Shown here piece after piece: positions 42,381-50,732 of a stretch of 64,000 bases of DNA; the first letter of the stretch is position 1; each line of letters opens with the position of its first letter. The notes beneath the pieces are model-generated. The model did not search any database and had not been told where the DNA came from. It saw nothing but the letters and a program-made list of their open reading frames with translations. The stretch is taken from positions 3,472,001 through 3,536,000 of the forward strand of contig CAWEXD010000008.1 in NCBI GenBank assembly GCA_963812945.1, written 5' to 3'. Origin of the DNA: DASRDR01 sp963812945 [NCBI: uncultured Candidatus Rokubacteria bacterium]. Its GTDB lineage: Bacteria > Methylomirabilota > Methylomirabilia > Rokubacteriales. Made by a program: the position numbers and the translations under genes.

Positions 42381-43706
42381 TCAGCGTGCGGCAAACGGAG
42401 AGGACGCCGGCAGGATCACCGGCGGGTTGTTCATCGCGATGACCTTGGGCCACACGTGCTGGAAGCGGCCCTCGATGATCTGGTACACCGCCGCGATGGC
42501 CCGCTCGTTCTGGCCTCGCATCGGGTGCCCTTCGCCGTAGAACTTCACGCCGTAGCCCTGCATGGTACCGCCCTCGGGGATGTCCGTCTCGCGAGCGGCC
42601 TTGGCGAGCGCGTCCGGCGTGAAGCCGCCGTGCTTCTGGATGGCGCGCGGCAGCACGTCGTTCAGCAGGACCCACATGTTGTTGAAGCCCATGGAGACGT
42701 GAGGCGCGATCGCACCGACCGCGATGTTCGGCTCGAACGCCTTGTAGCGCTTCACCATCTCCTGCGTCAGGTCCCCGACCCCCGCCTGGAGCTGCTTCGG
42801 GTCGATCAGCTGCGAGGCCGGCGGGTCCACCGTGCCGAAGCCCTCGACCTCGTTCCCGAACGCCTCCTTGAGCTTGTCGAGCTGGCTGTGCCCGGCGCCG
42901 TGCCCGATGTAGGCGCGCACGCGGAGCCCCTGCTCCTTGCTCTGCCGGAGGAACAGGTTGATATCAGGGTTGTACCCCGTGTGGAGCAGCACGTCGGGCC
43001 GCTGCGCCCGGAGCTTCGTCACGAGCGACGACAGATCCGGCGCGCTGACCGAGTAGCCCTCCTTCAGGACGATGTTCATGCCTTGGCGCTTGGCTTCCGC
43101 CTCGTTGGCGGCCGCCACGCCGGTGCCGTACGGTCCGTCCTCGTAGATGATCGCCACGCGGAGGTCCTTGACCGCCTTCTTGAACTTGTCCTGGGCGTTG
43201 GCGGCGACGAACTGGACCGAGGCGACCCCGAAGAGGCCGCCATTCGTCTGGGGCCGGAAGGTGTACTGGAGGTTCCGGTCCTTGACCACCGCGTCGGCGA
43301 TCGCGGTGGTGATCCAGAGGAACTTCTGCTGCTTGTCGACCTTCTCCGCGAGCGGCACCGCGTGGGCGCTCGAGTAGACGCCGGCGAGGATGTCGACCTT
43401 CTCGACGTTCAGGAGCCGCTCGGCCTCGTTGATCGCCGCCTCGGTCTTCGACTGGGTGTCGCCGTCGACCTGCACGATCTTGTACTTTCCGAGCACGCCG
43501 CCCTTCTCGTTGGTCAGGTCGATGATCATCTTGGCGCCGCGCCACACGTTGAGCGAGCCGGCGGCCGAGAACGGGCCGCTGTGGTCGTAGAGCAGGCCGA
43601 TCTTGATCGTCTGGCCCTGCGCGTCCGTAGACCGGGCCGTCGCGAATCCGAGCGCGACGGCGGCGACCAGCGCGAGCGCGAGGACGAATCGGACGCCTTT
43701 CGCCAT
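42381..43706 (-). CDS. livK: Branched-chain amino acid-type ABC substrate-binding protein (system 2)
   Basis: 441 aa, ATG at 43706 with an AGGAGGTT-like site upstream. Signal peptide VRFVLALALVAAVALGFA. Mature features: IKIGLLYDHSGPFSAAGSLN, IIDLTNEKGGVLGKYKIVQV, VDILAGVYSSAHAVPLAEKV, DLRVAIIYEDGPYGTGVAAA and a long C-terminal lobe. It belongs to the Peripla_BP_6 group whose members bind amino acids, amides, urea or aromatic acids. Heads the livKGFHM order. Confidence 0.92.
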   Translation of the reverse strand: MAKGVRFVLALALVAAVALGFATARSTDAQGQTIKIGLLYDHSGPFSAAGSLNVWRGAKMIIDLTNEKGGVLGKYKIVQVDGDTQSKTEAAINEAERLLNVEKVDILAGVYSSAHAVPLAEKVDKQQKFLWITTAIADAVVKDRNLQYTFRPQTNGGLFGVASVQFVAANAQDKFKKAVKDLRVAIIYEDGPYGTGVAAANEAEAKRQGMNIVLKEGYSVSAPDLSSLVTKLRAQRPDVLLHTGYNPDINLFLRQSKEQGLRVRAYIGHGAGHSQLDKLKEAFGNEVEGFGTVDPPASQLIDPKQLQAGVGDLTQEMVKRYKAFEPNIAVGAIAPHVSMGFNNMWVLLNDVLPRAIQKHGGFTPDALAKAARETDIPEGGTMQGYGVKFYGEGHPMRGQNERAIAAVYQIIEGRFQHVWPKVIAMNNPPVILPASSPFAAR

Positions 43707-43770
43707 CTCGAACCTCCTTGGTGCGATTAGTCCCGCGGGGGCGACGGGTCGTCGATGCGGGTGCCACAGA

Positions 43771-44634
43771 CTACCACGGCCCTGCGACGGCCGGACAGGG
43801 GCGGTCGGTCGCCGGGTGGCGGAATCCGACGGCGAAGTCGTTCCCGGCTCGGTCGACGCCGCGGACCAGCCAGAGAGGGCGCCGGGAGAAGTCGATGACG
43901 GCCGTCCCGTAGCTGGTCATGGGTGGGATGGTGCGGTCGAAGTGCGAGGTGGCCGGCATGTAGCGGATGGCCAGGCCCGCCCGGCGGCGCGGCGAGCGAT
44001 TCGGTCGCGAGCCGTGAATCAAGTGGACGTCGTGGAGCGAGAGCTGGCCGGCCTCCAGGACGACGTCCCGAGCGGTGGCCTCGTCGTAGGCGCCGGCGTC
44101 CACCTCGAGGTCGAGGACCACCCGGTCGCGCGAGGCCTTGGCGTGAGGACGGAGCCCGCGGGCGTGCGAGCCGGGAATGACGCGCATGCAGCCGTTCTCG
44201 GTCGTCGAGTCGTCGATGGCGATCCAGGCGGTCGTCGTGGCCAGGGGACGGATGGGCCAGTAGTGGCCGTCCTGGTGCCATGGCACCTCCATGCCGTCGC
44301 CGCCCGGCTTGCAGAACACCTGGCACCCCCACAGGATCACGTCAGGCCCCACGAGCGCGGCCACGAGGTCCACAATCGCCGGATCCTGCGCCATGTCGAG
44401 GAAGACGTCGTTCCCGCGGACGCCCTCCGGCCCCTCCCGGAGATGGGCGTTCACCAGCTGCTCGGGGCGCCGATCGGGGTTGTCGGCGATCAGCCGGTCC
44501 AGCGCCCCGCGAAGCCGGTCGACCGAGGTCGGCGACAGGCGGGCCCGGGGGATCACGATCCCGTCCCGCGCGTACGCCGCCTGCTCGTCGGCGGAGAGGT
44601 GCGACGGAGCCGGCGCGACCGTGGCGACGTTCAT
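43771..44634 (-). CDS. Phytanoyl-CoA dioxygenase-family Fe(II)/2-oxoglutarate oxygenase
   Basis: 287 aa, ATG at 44634 with GGAAGGAGAA upstream, which rejects the longer frame. The iron triad is visible: HQD in MEVPWHQDGHYWPIRP and the distal His in LHDVHLIHGSRPNRS, followed by RRRAGLAIRYMPATSHFDR with the Arg that binds 2-oxoglutarate. ENGCMRVIPGSHARGL is typical of PhyH. Bacterial members hydroxylate varied small molecules, so substrate is open. It lies between livK (64 nt) and a 423-nt gap. Confidence 0.88.
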   Translation of the reverse strand: MNVATVAPAPSHLSADEQAAYARDGIVIPRARLSPTSVDRLRGALDRLIADNPDRRPEQLVNAHLREGPEGVRGNDVFLDMAQDPAIVDLVAALVGPDVILWGCQVFCKPGGDGMEVPWHQDGHYWPIRPLATTTAWIAIDDSTTENGCMRVIPGSHARGLRPHAKASRDRVVLDLEVDAGAYDEATARDVVLEAGQLSLHDVHLIHGSRPNRSPRRRAGLAIRYMPATSHFDRTIPPMTSYGTAVIDFSRRPLWLVRGVDRAGNDFAVGFRHPATDRPCPAVAGPW

Positions 44635-45057
44635 GAGCGTTCTCCTTCCGGCGTCACACGACTGTCGGTTCGCCAAAGCTAGCTCCACCAGGAGGAGGGG
44701 TCAAGGACCACTCGACCGTGACGCGCCGAGCCGTCGCGCGGTCACCGGTCACCCAGCGATCGCCTCGAACTCGGCGAAGATGACCCTGGGATCGGCCGCG
44801 CCTTGACCGGCCTCCCGGCCCGGCGTAGATTCGGGCCACTCTCCACACCGAACGTCCGGCCCTCGGCGGCGGGGAACATGCACATGGTCTGGGTCCCCGG
44901 ACGACCCCCTCGGTCACGCCCGCACGCCGGCCGCGATCCTCCTCGCGCGTGCCGGCACCGGCCCGATGCGTCGCGGTCCACGAGGTCGCCGCCTGCCCCC
45001 GGCTTCCGCCGGGACGGCTACGCGGAATCTTGCCGGAACTGTCGAAGGGAGGACGCC
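44635..45057. other. 423-nt divergent intergenic region
   Basis: Lies between the PhyH-family gene, read leftwards, and the pilin-like gene, read rightwards. No ORF here looks protein-like. A tandem heptamer GGTCACC-GGTCACC at 44740-44753 is the only ordered element I see. The 3' end contains GAAGGGAGGA, the ribosome site of the pilin-like gene. Confidence 0.4.
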
Positions 45058-45564
45058 ATGCGTCGATTCGTCAAGGGCGCCACACGGGGACGGCCGCGAG
45101 TCAACTCCGGTTCGGCCGGTTTCACGCTGATCGAGCTGCTGGTCGTGATCGCGATCATCGCGGTGCTGATCGGGCTACTCCTGCCCGCTGTCCAGAAGGT
45201 CCGGGAAGCCGCGGCGAGGATGCACGATATCCGCGCGCTGGCTCCGCTCGCCATGAAGGCCCAGGACTTCGCCGACGGGCTGCCCGCGGTCCAAGTCAAG
45301 GCGTGGGCGGTGGTGACCAGCGTGGCGAACGGATCGGAAGACGAGAAGCTGAACGTCGGCCTGCTGCAAGAGCTCCGCAAGGAGCTGAATGATCTCCAGC
45401 AGACCAACATGGCTCTGCTGCAGGAGATCGCCATTCTTCTCGCGGGAGATCCGCCGCGGCGCCACCGAGAAGCGCTGACGGATCTTCAGAGCGCCCTTGC
45501 CCAGTCCCTGGACGCGATGCAGAAGATCAACGCCGCCATGCCGAGGGAGAGCCCGGGCCCCTGA
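45058..45564 (+). CDS. Solitary prepilin-type protein with planctomycete-style N-terminus and short helical tail
   Basis: 168 aa, ATG at 45058 after [28 protein letters not shown] is a perfect type IV prepilin cleavage/methylation helix (cleavage after Gly, Glu at +5). [15 protein letters not shown] continues exactly as in DUF1559 proteins of Planctomycetes. The DUF1559 globular part is absent; instead residues 85-168 form a charged helical tail ([20 protein letters not shown]). It would need PilD and a pilus or secretion machine, none of which is in the window. Confidence 0.85.
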   Translation: MRRFVKGATRGRPRVNSGSAGFTLIELLVVIAIIAVLIGLLLPAVQKVREAAARMHDIRALAPLAMKAQDFADGLPAVQVKAWAVVTSVANGSEDEKLNVGLLQELRKELNDLQQTNMALLQEIAILLAGDPPRRHREALTDLQSALAQSLDAMQKINAAMPRESPGP

Positions 45565-45682
45565 CAGGCCTGACGACCGGCGCGAACGCTCCGTCCCGGG
45601 TGGACCCGGTCCCGGCGTCGGCCACCCGCCCGGCTGCGCTTCGGCGGGGCGTGCCACGCCAGGGCGCGGGCGAGGCCTGTGC

Positions 45683-46507
45683 TCAGCCCTTGAGGCCGCT
45701 CATCACCACCGCGCGGACGACCCACTTCTGGCAGACCAGGAACACGACCAGGATCGGCAGAATGCTCAGTACCGCGGCGGCCGTGACCAGATTGTACTCG
45801 ATGAAGTACATGTTCGTGAAGCTCACCAGCCCGAGCGTCACGACCTTCATGGTCGGCGAGTTGATGACCACCAGCGGCCAGAAGAGCTCGTTCCAGGTCC
45901 ACATGAACTTGATGATCACCAGCGTCGCGATCGCCGGCGTGACCGACGGCAGGATCACCCGCCAGAAGATGCCGAACTCGCTCGAGCCGTCGATGCGGGC
46001 CGCGTCGATGTAGTCGCTCGGGACCACCTCGATGCTCTGCCGCATGAGGAAGATGCCGAACACGCTGACCAGGTCGGGGGCCAGGATCCCGGCGTAGGTG
46101 TCGAGGAGCCCGAGGCGGCTCACCCAGAGGTAGAGCGGCACGACGACGGACTGGAACGGCACCATGAGGATGCCGAGGATCGCGAAGAAGAAGAGCCCGT
46201 GCCCGGGGAACCGGAACTTGGCGAACCCGTAGCCGGCGAGCGACGAGACCACGGCGCTCGACAGCGCCGAGACCGACGCCACGAGCGCGCTGTTGGCGAG
46301 AAAGCGGGCGAACGGCTGGCGCTGGAACACTTCCCGATAGTTGTCGAGATTGCCCCAGTGGTCGGGAAGGATCTGGAGCGGCACGCGCTGGATCTCGGGA
46401 ACGGTCTTGAGCGACGTGACCGCCATCCAGAAGAACGGGAAGAAGACGGAGACCGCCCCCGCCGCCACCAGCGCGGTGACCATCCAGTGGAAGCGCCCGG
46501 TCCTCAA
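45683..46507 (-). CDS. Sugar ABC permease, MalG type (operon 2)
   Basis: 274 aa from a TTG at 46507 that overlaps the MalF-type stop (TTGA); an ATG at 46483 is the alternative. Six hydrophobic segments. The EAA loop YIDAARIDGSSEFGIFWRVI and LPSVTPAIATLVIIKFMWTW NE region are CUT1 MalG features; C-terminus VVMSGLKG. Last gene of the receptor-MalF-MalG operon, which has no ATPase. Confidence 0.9.
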   Translation of the reverse strand: MRTGRFHWMVTALVAAGAVSVFFPFFWMAVTSLKTVPEIQRVPLQILPDHWGNLDNYREVFQRQPFARFLANSALVASVSALSSAVVSSLAGYGFAKFRFPGHGLFFFAILGILMVPFQSVVVPLYLWVSRLGLLDTYAGILAPDLVSVFGIFLMRQSIEVVPSDYIDAARIDGSSEFGIFWRVILPSVTPAIATLVIIKFMWTWNELFWPLVVINSPTMKVVTLGLVSFTNMYFIEYNLVTAAAVLSILPILVVFLVCQKWVVRAVVMSGLKG

Positions 46508-47412
46508 TACTCCACCTGACGGCGGAACAACCGCCACTGGACGAGCGTGATCAGCAAGAGGGACACGAAGACGAAGAGGGCCATCACCGAGGCGTCGCCC
46601 AGGCGGAAGTACTTGAAGGCGGTGTCGTACAGCAGCATGATCACCGTCTGGCTCGCGCCCGCCGGTCCCCCCTGGGTCGTGGCGTACACCGTGTCGAATA
46701 CCTTGAAGTTGAAGATCAGCTCCAGGATCGTGACCATCACGATCTGCGGGTTCAGGAGCGGCAGCGTCACGCGACGGAAACCCTGCCACCAGCCCGCTCC
46801 GTCGATCGCGGCCGCCTCGTAGTACTCCCCGGGAATCGCCTGGAGGGCGGCCAGGAAGATCATCGTGTCGAATCCGAGCCGCACCCAGACGTTCACCAGA
46901 GCGAGCGACGGCCGCACCTGGTCGAGGCTCTGGAGCCACTTCTGCGGAGGGAGGCCCATCCCGCCCAGGAGGTGATTCAGGAAGCCGTACACGGGGTCGT
47001 ACATCCACTGCCAGATGAGGGCGGCCGCCACGAGCGAGACCGAGAAGGGCAGGAAGTACATCGCCGCCCACGCGCTCCGCCACCGGAGGCTCACCAGCTG
47101 GTGGAGACCCAGCGCCACGGCGAGCGCGAGCGCCACCGTGGTGGGGACCGACAGGAAGAGCAGGCTGACCGTGTTCCGGACGGCCTGCCAGAACGTGGGA
47201 TCGGTGAAGACACGCTCGTAGAGGCGGAAGCCGACGAAGCGGCTCGCGCCGCCCGGCACGGTCCGGTAGAACGAGCCGATGACGGACTCGACCAGGGGGA
47301 CGAGGAAGACGAGGCTGAAGTACACCAGGGCGGGCAGGACGAACAGCAGTCCCGCCCGCCGCTGGCGGTCCATGTAGGAGCGGGGGGCGAGCAGCCGGAG
47401 GACGCCCTGCAC
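46504..47412 (-). CDS. Sugar ABC permease, MalF type (operon 2)
   Basis: 302 aa. Hydrophobic segments start with AGLLFVLPALVYFSLVFLVP. The EAA loop EYYEAAAIDGAGWWQGFRRV is followed by TLPLLNPQIVMVTILELIFN, then DTVYATTQGGPAGASQTVIM. It lies 22 nt after the receptor gene and is coupled to MalG by a 4-nt overlap. Confidence 0.92.
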   Translation of the reverse strand: MQGVLRLLAPRSYMDRQRRAGLLFVLPALVYFSLVFLVPLVESVIGSFYRTVPGGASRFVGFRLYERVFTDPTFWQAVRNTVSLLFLSVPTTVALALAVALGLHQLVSLRWRSAWAAMYFLPFSVSLVAAALIWQWMYDPVYGFLNHLLGGMGLPPQKWLQSLDQVRPSLALVNVWVRLGFDTMIFLAALQAIPGEYYEAAAIDGAGWWQGFRRVTLPLLNPQIVMVTILELIFNFKVFDTVYATTQGGPAGASQTVIMLLYDTAFKYFRLGDASVMALFVFVSLLLITLVQWRLFRRQVEY

Positions 47413-47434
47413 CGCCCCCGCCCTGCCGGCCGGA

Positions 47435-48706
47435 CTAGTCCTTGAGGATCCGGTCCATCTTGGCGGCCGCCTCGTCGAGCAGGGGCTTCGGCTGCCCCTT
47501 GCCGTAGAGCGCCGCCACGACCGCCTCTCCGAAGGCGGTGGCCAGCTCGTTGGACTTCGGGTGGTAGTACTCCGGCGGCACCGGCTGCTTCAGCATGTCC
47601 TGCGTCGACTGGTAGTCGGGCCGCGCCTTGACGTACGCCGATTCGAGGTTCGCCGTCCACACGGGCAGGATGCCTTGCGCCTGGTGCTGGTCCAGATCGT
47701 CCTTGGCGTTGCTGATGAACTTCATGAACTCCCACGCCGCCTGCTTGTTCGGGCTGTTCTTGTAGACGAGGTTCGTCCACGGGAACAGGTTCCCGGCACC
47801 GGGGCAGGTCTTCCCGCACGGGAGCGCGTAGACCTTGAAGGCCACGTCGGGGGCGTTCTTCTTCACCCAGCCGAAGAACCAGGACTCCCGGAAGATCGTG
47901 GCCGCCCGCTTCTGGCCGAACGCGTCCTCCGGCGTGGGGAAGGCCACGCTCGCGACCTTGTCCTTCAGCACGAGGTCCATGTAGAACTGCAGCGCGCTCA
48001 CCATCTCGGGGCTGTTCGCGAACCCGGTCGCCTTTTCGAGGTCCGGCGACAGCATCCGGGCGCCGAACGCGTGCGCGAACGGCAGGAACTTGTCGGTGAT
48101 GCCCACGGGGTGGCCCTTGTGACGGAGGGCGAAGCCGACCTGCGTCGCCTCGCCCTTCCCGTCCAGCGTGGTCAGCTTCTTCATGGCCGCCAGCCACTCG
48201 TCGAGCGTCTTCGGCGGCTTGTCGGGGTCAAGCCCGGCCTTCTTGAAGAGGTCGACGTTGATGTACATCTGCTGGAAGTTCCCGTGCTCGATGGGGATTC
48301 CGTAGCGCGCGCCCTTCCATTTCCCGACCGAGACCATGTACTTCGGGAGGTTCTCGTCCCAGATCTTGGCGAGGTCGGCCGGCATCTTGTCGCAGAAGTC
48401 GTACTGGCCGCACCAGTGGTGGGTCATCCCCATGAAGAAGTCGGGGGCCCCGCTCTTGCCGATCAGCGCCGCCAGGTACTTGGCCTCGTACCCCTGGTAG
48501 GGCACCGTCACCACCTCGACCTGCCAGCCGGTCTTCTGCGCGAACTCCTTGCCCCGGGTCTCGTAGAACTTGTTGAACTCCGGGTTCTGCTCCCAGTGGG
48601 TCCAGTAGACGAGCTTCTTCGCCTGGGGCTGGGCCGGCGGCGCCACCAGCGCGACCGCCACGGCCACCACCACGACCGTCATTGCGAGGATGACACCGCG
48701 TCGCAT
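47435..48706 (-). CDS. Sugar ABC transporter substrate-binding protein (operon 2)
   Basis: 423 aa, ATG at 48706 with GAAAGGAG upstream. Sec signal peptide (MRRGVILAMTVVVVAVAVAL), unlike the Tat signal of the operon 1 receptor. The mature part shows VYWTHWEQNPEFNKFYETRG, PKTLDEWLAAMKKLTTLDGK and NLVYKNSPNKQAAWEFMKFI, the MalE/UgpB-like solute-binding fold. Two close Cys pairs (HHWCGQYDFC and LPCGKTCPG) could make disulphides and are unusual for the family. Ligand unknown. Confidence 0.9.
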   Translation of the reverse strand: MRRGVILAMTVVVVAVAVALVAPPAQPQAKKLVYWTHWEQNPEFNKFYETRGKEFAQKTGWQVEVVTVPYQGYEAKYLAALIGKSGAPDFFMGMTHHWCGQYDFCDKMPADLAKIWDENLPKYMVSVGKWKGARYGIPIEHGNFQQMYINVDLFKKAGLDPDKPPKTLDEWLAAMKKLTTLDGKGEATQVGFALRHKGHPVGITDKFLPFAHAFGARMLSPDLEKATGFANSPEMVSALQFYMDLVLKDKVASVAFPTPEDAFGQKRAATIFRESWFFGWVKKNAPDVAFKVYALPCGKTCPGAGNLFPWTNLVYKNSPNKQAAWEFMKFISNAKDDLDQHQAQGILPVWTANLESAYVKARPDYQSTQDMLKQPVPPEYYHPKSNELATAFGEAVVAALYGKGQPKPLLDEAAAKMDRILKD

Positions 48707-48837
48707 GCTGTGCTCCTTTCGTGCTTCCGTCGAGGGTCCGATCGTGCGCATCCGTGCGTCAGCATGGGCGATCCGCCCGGGGGGGTCAAGGCCGGCCGCG
48801 CGGGGCCGATGCGCGGCGGTGGCGCGCTCGGATCGGA

Positions 48838-49503
48838 TCAGGACCTGCCGAAGCCCAGCTCCTGCCGCGCCATGTTCACGCCCGCCGCCAGGAAGAGCAG
48901 GAAGATCAGCAGGAAGGGCACGCTGAAGGTGGCCATCACCCACTGCAGCCACCAGAAGGAGAGCGAGGCGGCGGAAGAGCCATCGACGAACTCCTGGATG
49001 GGCCCGGCCATGTCCCACGGCGGGGTGCCGGCGGCGTACCGCACCGGCTGCGAGTACCAGACGCGGCCGTCCCGGAGGACCAGCCTCAGCTGGGGGTCCG
49101 CGGCACCGCCGCGGCCACCGGCCCGGGCGGGCCCCCCCGACTTCCGCTCGACGCCCGCGCGGACGACGTCGGCGAGCCGCTCCGTCCGGATGGGGACCAG
49201 CCCCAGGAGGCGCTGCTGGACGGTCACGTCGACGCGGCCCTCCTGCACGACGCGCTGCACCGGAACCGTGACGCCGTCGCGCGTCTCCAGCGTCTCCGCC
49301 ACCTGGCGCTCGGTGACCCGGTCGCAGCGCACGACGATCAGCGCGCCGAACCAGAGCAGGATGCCGGTGATGAGCCCGAACCCGCAGAACATGACCGCCC
49401 AGATCGGCCACGAGATCCGGGCGGCGTCTCCCCGCCGTCCTCTTTTCTTCCGGACGGGGGGCGGCGGGGCGGCATCCGGCGACGGACCTCCGGGAGCGAC
49501 CAT
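48838..49503 (-). CDS. Two-helix membrane protein of unknown function
   Basis: 221 aa, ATG at 49503. A proline-rich basic N-terminus (APPPPVRKKRGRRG) is followed by one transmembrane helix (ISWPIWAVMFCGFGLITGIL). A ~110-residue extracytoplasmic region has beta-type sequence (RVTERQVAETLETRDGVTVP). A C-terminal helix is WVMATFSVPFLLIFLLFLAA. I do not recognise it. It is 1 nt from the pgl-like fragment and shares its strand, so it may be co-transcribed with the sugar-phosphate genes. Confidence 0.7.
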   Translation of the reverse strand: MVAPGGPSPDAAPPPPVRKKRGRRGDAARISWPIWAVMFCGFGLITGILLWFGALIVVRCDRVTERQVAETLETRDGVTVPVQRVVQEGRVDVTVQQRLLGLVPIRTERLADVVRAGVERKSGGPARAGGRGGAADPQLRLVLRDGRVWYSQPVRYAAGTPPWDMAGPIQEFVDGSSAASLSFWWLQWVMATFSVPFLLIFLLFLAAGVNMARQELGFGRS

Positions 49504-49504
49504 G

Positions 49505-49738
49505 CTAGCGCTTCACGGGCTCGGCGAGGCGCGCCGCCGCCGCGCGATCGACGAGCCAGACCAGCGCCCCGGCCCGGGGGGGCGAGCCTCCTGACAGCGC
49601 GACCAGCGCCGCACCGTGGGCCCGGACCGCGACCTCCCTCCGGATGGCGAACTCTTCGGCGGTGGCGCGCTCGACCGCCGCGCGGTCCGCGAGGACGCCG
49701 ACGGTCGGGGTCACGGTCACGGGCATACGCGTCGCCAC
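49505..49738 (-). pseudogene. pgl: Truncated 6-phosphogluconolactonase-like fragment
   Basis: 77 codons from a GTG at 49738. The part VLADRAAVERATAEEFAIRR followed by AHGAALVALSGGSPPRAGAL matches the order of a lactonase N-terminus, whose hallmark is ALSGGSTP. The remaining ~180 residues of a lactonase are missing; after the motif come only VDRAAAARLAEPVKR and a stop. It follows glk by 4 nt, exactly where pgl would be expected in a zwf-glk operon. It could instead be an unrelated small protein; the motif match is short. Confidence 0.5.
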
Positions 49739-49742
49739 CGGA

Positions 49743-50732
49743 TCATCCGAGAAGCCCCGCCTCGAGCGCCGCGCGGCGCGCCGCCCCCCAGAGCGCCGCC
49801 TGGTCGTTCAGGACGACACGGACCGGCACGTCCTCGAGCAGTGACCGGAGCCGCCCCTTGCCCGTGAAAGCGTCGATGAACGTCCGGCTGCGCAGCGCGG
49901 GGAGGATCCGCGGCGCGATCCCACCGCCCAGGTACACCCCGGCCGTCGCCAGCATGCGGAGCGCCAGGTTGCCGGCCTCGGCGCCGTAGATCGCGACGAA
50001 GAGCGCGAGGGCCCGGGCGCAGATCTCCGCCCGCCCCTCGAGCCCTGCCTCCGAGATCACCGGCGCCGGCTCCTCGCTCCGGAGCGCGTCGGTGAGCCAC
50101 GCGGGCTCGGCGAGGCCCTGCCCGTCGCGGAGGAACCGGTAGATGTTGTGGAGGCCGGGCCCGGAGAGCACCCGTTCCACACTCACGTGGCCCACCTCGG
50201 CGGCCAAGAACCGCCAGAGTCCGAGCTGAAGCTCGTCCTGGGGCGCCCAGTCGGCGTGGCCGGCTTCCGAGGCGACCGGCCGGTGGCGATGTCCGTCCCA
50301 CACGAGGCCGGCCTCGCCGAGACCGGTACCGGCGGAGATGACCGCCGCATTGCCCGTCGGCGCCGGACGGCCCGGCTGCAGCACGGCGAAGTCGGCGGCC
50401 GGCAGCGCGGCGAGGCCCCAGGCGTTCGCCTCCAGGTCGTTGACCAGGATCACCCGGTCCAAGTCCAGGCGCCCGGCGAGCTGCCGCGCGTCGACGATCC
50501 ACGGGAGGTTCGTCGCCTCGACGCGACCCTCCCGCACCGGCCCGGCGATCCCGAAGCACACGTGCTGAAGTCGCCCCGGGGTCTCGCGGAGGAACGTCAG
50601 GACGATCTCGTCGAGGCCCGCGTGCCCGCGGCTCGGATAGGTCCGGGCGGCGCCCGGCACGAGGGCCTCGCGCGCGACCTCGAACCACGCGAGCCGGGTG
50701 TTGGTGGCGCCGATGTCCCCCGCGAGGATCAA
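49743..50732 (-). CDS. glk: Glucokinase (PF02685 type)
   Basis: 329 aa from a TTG at 50732 that overlaps the zwf stop (TTGA). LAGDIGATNTRLAWFEVARE is the N-terminal ATP loop of the Glk family. VILVNDLEANAWGLAALPAA holds the catalytic Asp, and SAGTGLGEAGLVWDGHRHRP and MLATAGVYLGGGIAPRILPA complete the fold. It phosphorylates glucose to glucose-6-phosphate, the substrate of the coupled zwf product upstream. Confidence 0.92.
   Translation of the reverse strand: MILAGDIGATNTRLAWFEVAREALVPGAARTYPSRGHAGLDEIVLTFLRETPGRLQHVCFGIAGPVREGRVEATNLPWIVDARQLAGRLDLDRVILVNDLEANAWGLAALPAADFAVLQPGRPAPTGNAAVISAGTGLGEAGLVWDGHRHRPVASEAGHADWAPQDELQLGLWRFLAAEVGHVSVERVLSGPGLHNIYRFLRDGQGLAEPAWLTDALRSEEPAPVISEAGLEGRAEICARALALFVAIYGAEAGNLALRMLATAGVYLGGGIAPRILPALRSRTFIDAFTGKGRLRSLLEDVPVRVVLNDQAALWGAARRAALEAGLLG

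Noticed and set aside
44740-44753. Tandem heptamer GGTCACC-GGTCACC
   Set aside because: A short direct repeat in GC-rich DNA with no second site nearby; not enough to call an operator.
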